Assembly: GCA_002296125.1 (NCBI GenBank)
Contig: DBHI01000022.1
Span: forward strand, 1,883 to 6,883
Source of the DNA: Anaerolineales bacterium UBA832
Lineage (GTDB): Bacteria; Chloroflexota; Anaerolineae; Anaerolineales; UBA11657
Length of the DNA stretch: 5,001 nucleotides
Reading direction: 5' to 3'
Position 1 is the first letter of the stretch. Every line of letters begins with the position of its first letter. Under the pieces are notes generated by a model that was not told the origin of the DNA, searched no databases, and worked only from the letters and a program-made list of their open reading frames with translations. The position numbers were made by a program, and so were the translations under genes. Positions 1 to 4,870 of the stretch are shown here, piece after piece.

Positions 1-248
1 TTTACATATGTTTGTGCTAACTTAATATGATTAAAGTTTTGACATAAAATCCCCTTGCTAGGAGAACGATGCTTAATTTCAGCAATAAGATTAGGGATTT
101 CAGTTTTTCTTTCATTGATGGCTTTCAAGAAATTTATGTTGGGAGGCATAGCAAGAGCTAGTTTCTCTAATTCTTTTCTTGGCATAGACTTGCGATCACC
201 TTGTACTTCTTCTTTTTTTCTTGTTAGAATATCGTTTAAAATTGTCAT
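1..248 (-). CDS. trpC: Indole-3-glycerol phosphate synthase, N-terminal part (cut by left edge)
   Basis: The first 82 codons of TrpC, read on the minus strand from ATG at 246-248 and running off the window. TrpC is a cytoplasmic TIM-barrel enzyme that decarboxylates and closes CdRP to indole-3-glycerol phosphate, the step before tryptophan synthase. The protein opens MTILNDILTRKKEEV, the usual N-terminal helix, and reaches the first barrel strand with AEIKHRSPSKG at residues 56-66. This is the family signature, with the catalytic Glu (57), Lys (59) and Ser (62) in place. HR replaces the more common RA/KA inside the motif, which is probably harmless. The later catalytic residues are outside the window, so intactness cannot be judged. 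Its ATG overlaps the trpD stop as ATGA, and no clear Shine-Dalgarno precedes it, so translation is probably coupled to trpD. Identification is firm; the gene is partial only because of the window edge. Confidence 0.95.
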   Translation of the reverse strand, partial: MTILNDILTRKKEEVQGDRKSMPRKELEKLALAMPPNINFLKAINERKTEIPNLIAEIKHRSPSKGILCQNFNHIKLAQTYV

Positions 249-1276
249 GTGTTTGATGATAATTTTTGACTTATTGTGACAAGCTTATCTAATGTGTTTA
301 AAGCAGCACCACTAAGAAGTACTGTTCTGGCTTCATCAATTTTGTTTTTTATATTCCCATCTATTGTCGCCATGGCAGCAGCTGCATTGAGGACGACAGT
401 ATTAGAGAGTAGGTTAGAAGATTTTCCTGACAAAATTTCTCGCAAAATCTGGAGATTTTTTGATATTGATCCTCCTGTGATTGTCTCTGATGGTTGGCTT
501 TCGAGTCCCAAATCACTTGCTACTAAGTCGAAGGAAGATATATTGCCATCAGGTTTCAGATGTGTGATTTTATTTAGACCTGAAATAGTAAGTTCATCAA
601 GACCATCATTGCTATGTATTACCATTGCTGATTTACATCCCAGTTCTTTCAGTACTTTTGCAATTGGTTCTGTCAATTTAGCATCATATACTCCTGTTAA
701 TTGATGGCTGGCTCCTGCAGGATTTGTTAAAGGACCTAACACATTAAAAATAGTGCGTTGTTTCAAATCTTGTCGAGGTATTATGGCGTGCTTCATTGCT
801 GGGTGAAAAATAGGAGCGAACATAAATCCAATGCCTACTTTTTCTATACATTCTGCTACTTGATCAGGTTGTAGTTCAAGAACAACACCTGCTGCTTCTA
901 GTACATCTGCGCTTCCACACTTGCTACTTGCTGCACGATTACCATGTTTTGCTACTTGCCGTCCTGTCGCTGCTACTAAAAATGCTGTAGCAGTAGAAAT
1001 GTTAAAACTATTCGATCCGTCTCCACCAGTTCCAACAATGTCAATGAGATTGTCATTAGAATGCTCAAAAGTTACTTTAAGGGAATGTGAACGCATAGCT
1101 TTTGCACTACCTGTAATTTCGTTTACTGTTTCTCCTTTCATACGTAGAGCTATAAGATATGCACCAATTTGTGCAGGTGTTGAATCACCTGACATGATTT
1201 GATTCATAACATTTTCTGATTCTAATTGAGATAGGTTTTCGAAATTAATGAGTTTTTCTATTGCTTTAATAATCAT
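245..1276 (-). CDS. trpD: Anthranilate phosphoribosyltransferase
   Basis: TrpD transfers phosphoribose from PRPP to anthranilate, the second committed step to tryptophan, in the cytoplasm. From the chosen ATG the protein is 343 residues, the usual length for a stand-alone TrpD. Visible family motifs, in order, are the N-terminal helical domain with IGAYLIALRMKGET (about 37-50), the PRPP loop GTGGDGSNSFNIST (about 82-95), KHGNRAASS (about 110-118), RTIFNVLGPLTNPAG (about 174-188) and the magnesium-binding DGLDE (about 224-228). None is missing. Two starts are possible. A GTG at 1285 overlaps the trpG stop (GTGA) but has no ribosome site and would add three residues. The ATG at 1276 has AGGTGA 5 bases upstream and gives the more typical start MIIKAIEKL, so I chose it. 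It sits third in trpEGDC and overlaps trpC by 4 bases. It is a separate enzyme, not fused to TrpG or TrpC. Confidence 0.96.
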   Translation of the reverse strand: MIIKAIEKLINFENLSQLESENVMNQIMSGDSTPAQIGAYLIALRMKGETVNEITGSAKAMRSHSLKVTFEHSNDNLIDIVGTGGDGSNSFNISTATAFLVAATGRQVAKHGNRAASSKCGSADVLEAAGVVLELQPDQVAECIEKVGIGFMFAPIFHPAMKHAIIPRQDLKQRTIFNVLGPLTNPAGASHQLTGVYDAKLTEPIAKVLKELGCKSAMVIHSNDGLDELTISGLNKITHLKPDGNISSFDLVASDLGLESQPSETITGGSISKNLQILREILSGKSSNLLSNTVVLNAAAAMATIDGNIKNKIDEARTVLLSGAALNTLDKLVTISQKLSSNT

Positions 1277-1281
1277 GATTA

Positions 1282-1287
1282 TCACCT
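1282..1287 (-). promoter_or_regulatory. Ribosome binding site deciding the trpD start
   Basis: The minus strand reads AGGTGA here, 5 bases before the ATG at 1276. The TGA of this site is also the trpG stop codon, so ribosomes ending trpG sit directly on the trpD initiation site. It is the best Shine-Dalgarno-like sequence in the trp operon and argues for the ATG over the GTG at 1285, which lies inside the site itself. Confidence 0.65.
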
Positions 1288-1863
1288 GCTAGTAGTCTGT
1301 GATTTGATATCTAGGAAGTTTTTCAACAATGTTTTACCGCCTTCAGTTAGTATGCTTTCAGGATGAAATTGAATACCATATATAGGATATTTAGTGTGTT
1401 TAATTCCCATTACTATGCCGGTATCAGTACGTGCTTCTACTTCTATACATGTTGGCAAAGGTTCACTAATTACTAATGAATGATATCTAGTAGCATTGAA
1501 TGGGTTTGGAATATTATGAAATAAATTGCTATTATTATGATGTACTTTTGAAATTTTTCCATGCATTAATGAGGGTGCATTTTCTATAGTGCCATCAAAT
1601 GCTACTCCTATTGCCTGATGTCCTAAGCATACACCTAGTGTTGGAATCGTTTTGCCTAATTGTAATATTGCATCTATTGAGACTCCACTACTACTGGGGT
1701 CTCCTGGTCCAGGTGATATCAACAAGTGGCTAGGTGACATCTCATGTAATTCTTCTACAGATATTTTGTCATTACGAAATACTTGGATGTTTGCACCCAT
1801 TTCACCTAAGTATTGTACTAGATTGTAAGTGAAACTATCATAGTTATCGATTACAATAATCAT
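1282..1863 (-). CDS. trpG: Anthranilate synthase glutamine amidotransferase subunit
   Basis: TrpG is the class I glutamine amidotransferase that releases ammonia from glutamine and channels it to TrpE, forming the anthranilate synthase complex. The 193-residue length is normal for a free-standing subunit. The protein starts MIIVIDNYDSFTYNLVQYL, the standard TrpG/PabA opening. It has the oxyanion-strand motif SPGPGDP (50-56), the nucleophile elbow GVCLGHQAIG with Cys79 (77-86), and YGIQFHPES with the catalytic His167 and Glu169 (162-170), so the triad is complete. YHSLV (127-131) is the typical segment before the C-terminal half. It overlaps trpE by ATGA, which suggests translational coupling and a fixed subunit ratio; the upstream ribosome site is weak. 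Such proteins often serve PabB as well (amphibolic TrpG/PabA), and the sequence alone cannot exclude this. Its place between trpE and trpD makes the tryptophan role clear. Confidence 0.96.
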   Translation of the reverse strand: MIIVIDNYDSFTYNLVQYLGEMGANIQVFRNDKISVEELHEMSPSHLLISPGPGDPSSSGVSIDAILQLGKTIPTLGVCLGHQAIGVAFDGTIENAPSLMHGKISKVHHNNSNLFHNIPNPFNATRYHSLVISEPLPTCIEVEARTDTGIVMGIKHTKYPIYGIQFHPESILTEGGKTLLKNFLDIKSQTTSR

Positions 1864-3296
1864 TTGTTGTTCTTACTTTCAGATTGTTCTACTGCTAATA
1901 AAATGGCTTTCAATTTATCTAATGTTTCTTTGTATTCATTGTATGGTTCTGAGTCTGCAACTATTCCTGCACCTGCTTGTGCGGTAATCCATTGATTTTG
2001 TACATATAGAGTTCTAAGGGCGATGCATGTGTCCATAGATCCATCAAACCCTATGTAACCTACTATTCCAGCATAAGGACCACGAGCATTTTGTTCTAGA
2101 TTAGCTATTATTTGCATAGCTCTTATTTTTGGTGCTCCGCTCACTGTACCTGCTGGAAACGTTGCAGCTAACAGATCAAATGCATCCATATTTTCACGAA
2201 CATTACCTTCTACTTGACTTACAATGTGCATAACATGACTATAAAGTTCAACTTTCATCATTTCTGTTATTTGTACGGTTCCATAATTACAAACTCTTCC
2301 CAAATCATTGCGTGCCAGATCAATTAACATTACATGCTCAGCCCTTTCTTTTTCATCTGCTAAGAGTTCTGTAGCTAGTTCTATATCTTTTTCTTTACTA
2401 TCTCCACGTGGTCTTGTTCCTGCTATTGGTCTTAGAATTGCACGATTATTCTCCATACGTACGTGTACTTCTGGTGATGCACCAATTAACTGGAAATTTT
2501 CTGAATGTAGTTTGCCAAAATCGAAATAAAACATATATGGCGAAGGATTGATACGTCTGAGTTCACGATAAATTGAGAATGGTGGAACAGAAGTTTTTCT
2601 TTTAAATTTTTGAGATAATACTACTTGCAATATGTCTCCATTCATTATGTGTTTTTTTGCATGCGAAACCATTTTTTCAAAATCAGATTGACTGTGGGAC
2701 TGTTCGGTTTCTAATTCAGAATGAGTGCTTTTAGATTCATATGACAAAGGAAGAGCTAGTTGCGATTCAATTTTATTTAATCGTTGTATTGCTAAGTTTT
2801 TGTGATCAGGCGATGCATTGTCAGCATATGTTATTGCTACAACTTGTCCACGAGTATGGTCAAATGCTATCATAGTGTCACATAGTAAGAAAATTCCGTC
2901 AGGTAATTCATGTAGTGGTAGATCAACGCTAGGTTCAAAGAATCTGACTGCATCATAGTTGAGATAACCAACGAGACCACCAACTAATCTAGGTAAATTA
3001 GTCATATTGATGATTTGGTATGGTGCAAGTGATTGTCTCAGTATCTTCATTGGATCATCATGTACTGTTTTTATTTCATCGAGATTTGGCCCTGTGTGTA
3101 TTTTGATTTTTTCTCCATTGATTACAAATGCTTGGCTGGGTTCAAGTCCAATAAATGAATATCGAGCTACATTTTCTCCACCCGTTACACTTTCTAAAAG
3201 GAAGCTAGGATTATCACTATTCTTACATAGTTTCAAGTAGGTAGATACAGGAGTTTCTAGGTCAGCAACTATTTCTTTAGTGAATGTTTCTAACAT
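1860..3296 (-). CDS. trpE: Anthranilate synthase component I
   Basis: TrpE converts chorismate plus ammonia (from TrpG) to anthranilate and pyruvate, the first committed and feedback-controlled step. It has 478 residues, slightly short but within the family range. The N-terminal domain carries LLES at 33-36 followed by ARYSFIG (44-50), the element that binds inhibitory tryptophan, so feedback control is probably retained. The chorismate-binding domain has GDILQVVLSQ (220-229), PIAGTRPRG (290-298), the catalytic His321 followed by DLARNDLGR (326-334), FPAGTVSGAPK (380-390), GPYAGIVGYIG (406-416) and QAGAGIVADSEP (440-451). Alanine in PIAGT, rather than the lysine of PabB-type PIKGT, supports anthranilate rather than aminodeoxychorismate synthase. 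Residues about 185-203 form a polar, probably flexible linker between domains. It is the first gene after the T-box leader. No good Shine-Dalgarno precedes the ATG at 3294-3296 (only A-rich sequence), so its initiation may be weak or not SD-led. Confidence 0.97.
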   Translation of the reverse strand: MLETFTKEIVADLETPVSTYLKLCKNSDNPSFLLESVTGGENVARYSFIGLEPSQAFVINGEKIKIHTGPNLDEIKTVHDDPMKILRQSLAPYQIINMTNLPRLVGGLVGYLNYDAVRFFEPSVDLPLHELPDGIFLLCDTMIAFDHTRGQVVAITYADNASPDHKNLAIQRLNKIESQLALPLSYESKSTHSELETEQSHSQSDFEKMVSHAKKHIMNGDILQVVLSQKFKRKTSVPPFSIYRELRRINPSPYMFYFDFGKLHSENFQLIGASPEVHVRMENNRAILRPIAGTRPRGDSKEKDIELATELLADEKERAEHVMLIDLARNDLGRVCNYGTVQITEMMKVELYSHVMHIVSQVEGNVRENMDAFDLLAATFPAGTVSGAPKIRAMQIIANLEQNARGPYAGIVGYIGFDGSMDTCIALRTLYVQNQWITAQAGAGIVADSEPYNEYKETLDKLKAILLAVEQSESKNNK

Positions 3297-3335
3297 ATTA
3301 TTTCTAATTTCTTTGATATATTTATATTATTCGGT

Positions 3336-3357
3336 TTTTTTATTTATAAATAAAAAA
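3336..3357. repeat. Perfect 22-bp A/T palindrome after the trp attenuator
   Basis: Six T, then ATTTATAAAT, then six A form an uninterrupted inverted repeat centred between 3346 and 3347. On the trp transcript its first arm is the U tract of the attenuator, and its second arm is transcribed only on read-through. It could form an A-U hairpin in antiterminated mRNA, or simply reflect a low-complexity A/T stretch. The function is not known. Confidence 0.6.
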
Positions 3358-3381
3358 TCCCCTATTATCAGACAATGGGGG
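3352..3381 (-). terminator. Intrinsic terminator (attenuator) of the trp T-box leader
   Basis: On the minus strand a CCCC stem arm, one C/A mismatch and ATT pair with AAT and GGGG around a loop GTCTGAT, followed by A and a run of six T. This is a classic rho-independent terminator, about 55 bases before the trpE start. Its 5' C-rich arm is also the likely 3' arm of the T-box antiterminator, so the two structures compete. It would also stop transcripts reading through from the upstream protease/GIY-YIG unit. Confidence 0.85.
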
Positions 3382-3388
3382 TTTACTA

Positions 3389-3396
3389 GCCAGCCT
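3389..3396 (-). promoter_or_regulatory. T-box antiterminator core with tRNA acceptor-binding UGGC
   Basis: The minus strand reads AGGCTGGC, matching the start of the T-box consensus AGGGTGGN. UGGC can pair with the GCCA-3' end of an uncharged tRNA-Trp, whose bacterial discriminator base is G. The following bases, TAGTAA, depart from the usual ACCGCG, so this antiterminator is degenerate or uses a shorter upper helix. The preceding GAGG can pair with the C run at the base of the terminator. Confidence 0.7.
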
Positions 3397-3413
3397 CATG
3401 AGATTGCACGTAT

Positions 3414-3448
3414 TATCAAATTAGAGATTTGGAAACTATAATTTGATA
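3414..3448 (-). promoter_or_regulatory. Stem III hairpin of the T-box leader
   Basis: TATCAAATTA and TAATTTGATA form a perfect 10-bp inverted repeat (arms 3414-3423 and 3439-3448) around a 15-base loop. It lies between the IIA/B motif and the antiterminator, the usual place for T-box stem III, which is variable in sequence. No run of T follows, so it is not a terminator. Confidence 0.7.
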
Positions 3449-3565
3449 GTACTTTCTGCCTAGATAACGGTGGCTACTCCGGCGAAGGCTACTAAGATAG
3501 TACGGTGTTTATTTCCGGCAAGGAGGAGAATCCATGCATATCCTTTCACCTAGCAACTCTGAGGT

Positions 3566-3568
3566 CCA
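3566..3568 (-). promoter_or_regulatory. T-box specifier codon UGG (Trp)
   Basis: The minus-strand triplet TGG follows GAA and precedes the conserved purine A and the CCTC arm that closes stem I, exactly where T-box specifiers sit. It is the only tryptophan codon and agrees with the identity of the downstream genes and with the UGGC acceptor-binding site. Confidence 0.88.
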
Positions 3569-3676
3569 TTCAGTGTTTGCTTATGTTCGGGTTTTCACCA
3601 TATTCCCGATCTCTGTGACATTAGCACAACACTTACTATTCCTCTTCAATGTTGTTATTTATATAATTGTAACTAT

Positions 3677-3705
3677 TTTATACTGTAATAATTAGTAATT
3701 GTCAA
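3677..3705 (-). promoter_or_regulatory. Sigma-70 promoter of the trp operon
   Basis: A -35 box TTGACA (3700-3705) and a -10 box TATAAA (3677-3682) are separated by exactly 17 bases on the minus strand. Transcription should start near 3670, about 20 bases before stem I of the T-box. The -35 box and part of the spacer lie inside the last codons of the GIY-YIG gene. No operator is evident, which fits control by attenuation rather than by a repressor. Confidence 0.85.
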
Positions 3706-3976
3706 TGAAAATATTTTGATGACTACTAATTAACTCCAACTTAGCAGATTTTGTGTAAGATTTAATAGCAGCTTCTCGTTTCATTGCTGATGATTTAGTA
3801 GCATGGGATTCTACAAAAACGAGTTTTACTGGTTTGCGCATGCGAGTATAGCGGCTACCTGTACCTGCATTGTGCGAGGCAAGACGTCGTTCTAGGTTAG
3901 TTGTCCATCCTGTATATAAGCTATTATCATTGCATTCTATTATGTATACAAATATTGATCCAGGTATATTTTTCAT
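3692..3976 (-). CDS. GIY-YIG nuclease-domain protein (UPF0213/YhbQ type)
   Basis: A 94-residue single-domain protein of the small GIY-YIG group. VYIIECNDNSLYTGWTTNLERRLASHN (10-36) gives the paired aromatic motifs (Y11 region and YTG at 21-23), the conserved Arg in LERR (30-31) and His35. Then come SRYTRMRKPVKLVFVE (41-56) and SSAMKREAAIKSYTKSAKLELI (62-83), which holds the conserved Glu68 that would bind the metal. All expected positions are filled, so a DNA- or RNA-cleaving fold is plausible, but the cellular role of this family is not established. The last 11 or so residues are a non-conserved tail. The start is 2 bases after the protease stop and lacks a ribosome site, so it is probably coupled. 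Its 3' end contains the trp promoter -35 box. It is not a homing endonuclease: there is no intron or extra domain. Confidence 0.88.
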   Translation of the reverse strand: MKNIPGSIFVYIIECNDNSLYTGWTTNLERRLASHNAGTGSRYTRMRKPVKLVFVESHATKSSAMKREAAIKSYTKSAKLELISSHQNIFIDNY

Positions 3977-3978
3977 AT

Positions 3979-4602
3979 CTAATTCATAAGTAAATTTATT
4001 AAGAGTTGGTACGGAGGCCCTAATATGATTCCAAATAAATTTAGTTGGAAAATGGATCCCGCAGCTATGATCAGGATGAGAATTATTGGTCCTTGATTTT
4101 GAAATTGGGCAATTGGTCTCGCAATTGTGTGAGGCAATATACCAATGGTTATTTGATAACCGTCTAGAGGTGCTATTGGTAGTAGGTTGAACAACATTAA
4201 TAATAGATTAAGTTTGATAAACATTGACAAAAAATAGGCAACAATTTCATAATTTATTGAAGCAAATTGGTAAATTATAGAAGCTATGTAAGCTAAAATA
4301 AAGTTTGCTAATGGTCCTGATGCAGCTACGATAGCAATACCAGTTCGGTAATCGATGTGATAGTTTCTTGGGTTTGTATAAACTGGTTTTCCCCATCCAA
4401 ATCCTGCAATTAGAAACATAATTGAGCCAAATGTGTCTAAATGTTTACGAGGGTCTATAGTTAGTCTATCTTCAGATCGAGGAGTTGGATCTCCTAGCCA
4501 GTCCGCTGCAAAGGCATGAGCAAACTCGTGAAAGCTAATTGCTATAATTAATATTATTATGCGTGATACGTATAAGATGGGTTGCAAATTTTCTAAAGTC
4601 AT
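3979..4602 (-). CDS. Site-2 protease family (M50) membrane metalloprotease
   Basis: A 207-residue integral membrane zinc protease of the compact, PDZ-less M50 type (like Bacillus YwhC). The first membrane segment (about 11-30) carries SFHEFAHAFAADWLGDPTPR, where His25, Glu26 and His29 form the HExxH zinc site. A second hydrophobic stretch follows at about 57-68, and GFGWGKPVYTNPRN (67-80) is the typical conserved loop. ASGPLANF (94-101) starts another membrane segment. NLLPIAPLDGY (139-149) supplies the third zinc ligand, Asp147. A last hydrophobic helix spans about 172-195. Family knowledge says such enzymes cut substrates within the membrane, but no substrate is indicated here: there is no sigma or anti-sigma gene nearby. 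The ATG at 4600-4602 has GGAAAA 8 bases upstream and an extended -10 promoter just before it. It is first in a unit with the GIY-YIG gene. Confidence 0.93.
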   Translation of the reverse strand: MTLENLQPILYVSRIIILIIAISFHEFAHAFAADWLGDPTPRSEDRLTIDPRKHLDTFGSIMFLIAGFGWGKPVYTNPRNYHIDYRTGIAIVAASGPLANFILAYIASIIYQFASINYEIVAYFLSMFIKLNLLLMLFNLLPIAPLDGYQITIGILPHTIARPIAQFQNQGPIILILIIAAGSIFQLNLFGIILGPPYQLLINLLMN

Positions 4603-4607
4603 TATAC

Positions 4608-4613
4608 TTTTCC
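4608..4613 (-). promoter_or_regulatory. Ribosome binding site of the M50 protease gene
   Basis: GGAAAA on the minus strand, 8 bases before the ATG at 4602, is a fair purine-rich Shine-Dalgarno. It supports this start over the out-of-frame ATG at 4615, which overlaps the site. Confidence 0.55.
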
Positions 4614-4622
4614 ATTATGATA

Positions 4623-4631
4623 ATTATATCA
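4623..4631 (-). promoter_or_regulatory. Extended -10 promoter of the protease/GIY-YIG unit
   Basis: The minus strand reads TGATATAAT, a TGn plus a perfect TATAAT. No convincing -35 box lies 16-18 bases upstream, which is common for extended -10 promoters. Transcription would begin near 4616, giving a leader of about 14 bases that just includes the ribosome site. Confidence 0.55.
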
Positions 4632-4644
4632 GGCATTACTAAGT

Positions 4645-4650
4645 TATAAT
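4645..4650 (+). promoter_or_regulatory. -10 box for the DUF951-glycosyltransferase unit
   Basis: A perfect TATAAT on the plus strand, 17 bases before the ATG at 4667, with no clear -35. Transcription would begin near 4657, leaving a leader of about 10 bases with no Shine-Dalgarno, so the message would be almost leaderless. The A/T richness makes a chance match possible. It faces the protease promoter, and the two share the 64-base gap. Confidence 0.45.
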
Positions 4651-4666
4651 TATTACAAATTTGATT

Positions 4667-4870
4667 ATGAAAATTGATAAAGAGTTATTTTTAGATCAAT
4701 ATGTAAGGTTGCGAAAATCTCATCCATGTGGTGGTAATTTGTGGCGGATAGTGAGATTAGGTGCTGATATTGGATTGAAGTGTGTTAAGTGTGATCGTAG
4801 AGTTCTTCTTTCGAGACGACTATTTAGTAAGCAATTAAAGCACATAGTGGATGATGTAACAAGTATCTGA
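4667..4870 (+). CDS. DUF951 family small cysteine-containing protein
   Basis: A 67-residue protein matching the uncharacterised DUF951 family. The core HPCGGNLWRIVRLGADIGLKC spans 19-39, followed by C42 and RRVLLSRRLF (44-53). Cys21, Cys39 and Cys42, with His19 nearby, look like a zinc-ribbon-like metal site. The tail is rich in Arg and Lys up to residue 58, so nucleic acid or phosphate contact is conceivable, but no function is established. It has no signal peptide or membrane segment. I start it at ATG 4667; a TTG at 4661 would add two residues, but neither has a ribosome site. Its TGA shares its last base with the ATG of the glycosyltransferase, so the two are probably co-translated. The family is known mainly from Gram-positive and related lineages, which informs the lineage guess. 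Confidence 0.9.
   Translation: MKIDKELFLDQYVRLRKSHPCGGNLWRIVRLGADIGLKCVKCDRRVLLSRRLFSKQLKHIVDDVTSI

Larger units (their letters stand above)
3352..3648 (-). promoter_or_regulatory. Tryptophan-specific T-box riboswitch leader of trpEGDC
   Basis: This fills the gene-free stretch before trpE. On the minus strand, stem I starts with GAGG pairing to CCTC. Beyond it an internal loop has AATAGTA on the 5' side and GAATGGA on the 3' side, the S-turn AGUA/GAA pattern of T-box specifier loops. An AGTGTT/AACACT helix follows. The apical part has AGAGA and a CGGG/CCCG hairpin enclosing GGTGAAA, the usual tRNA-elbow-binding features. Downstream come a probable stem II (GGTG...CACC), the conserved CCGTTATC of the IIA/B pseudoknot (3463-3470), a perfect 10-bp stem III, a UGGC site in a T-box-like sequence, and the intrinsic terminator. 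The specifier codon is UGG (Trp). Known mechanism: uncharged tRNA-Trp pairs with the specifier and with UGGC, stabilises the antiterminator and lets RNA polymerase into trpE. The antiterminator motif is further from consensus than the rest. Confidence 0.92.

Noticed and set aside
276..704. Open frame on the plus strand opposite trpD, and similar ones at 55-279, 921-1202, 2308-2529 and 3007-3240
   Set aside because: They are antisense to strongly conserved trp genes, match no family I know, and have no promoter or ribosome site. They are shadow frames.
3445..3503. Direct repeats GATAGTAC (3445-3452, 3496-3503) and GGCTACT (3472-3478, 3487-3493)
   Set aside because: They lie within the T-box stem II/IIA-B region and are best explained as helix-forming or chance short repeats, not an operator or mobile-element trace.
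3508..3570. Short leader-peptide frames in the trp leader that could mean classical ribosome-mediated attenuation
   Set aside because: The short frames starting at 3570 and near 3535 (minus strand) contain no tryptophan codons, and the TGG at 3566-3568 is explained as the T-box specifier.
3352..3648. RNase P RNA, tmRNA or SRP RNA in the gene-free structured stretch
   Set aside because: The characteristic cores of these RNAs are not seen, while specifier loop, IIA/B motif and terminator all fit a T-box placed before trpE.
3692..3976. GIY-YIG gene as a homing endonuclease or mobile element
   Set aside because: It is a 94-residue single-domain protein of the ordinary chromosomal UPF0213 type, with no intron, inverted repeats or target duplication around it.
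4661..4666. TTG start for DUF951
   Set aside because: It adds only two residues and has no ribosome site; the ATG at 4667 is the simpler choice, though it is not proven.
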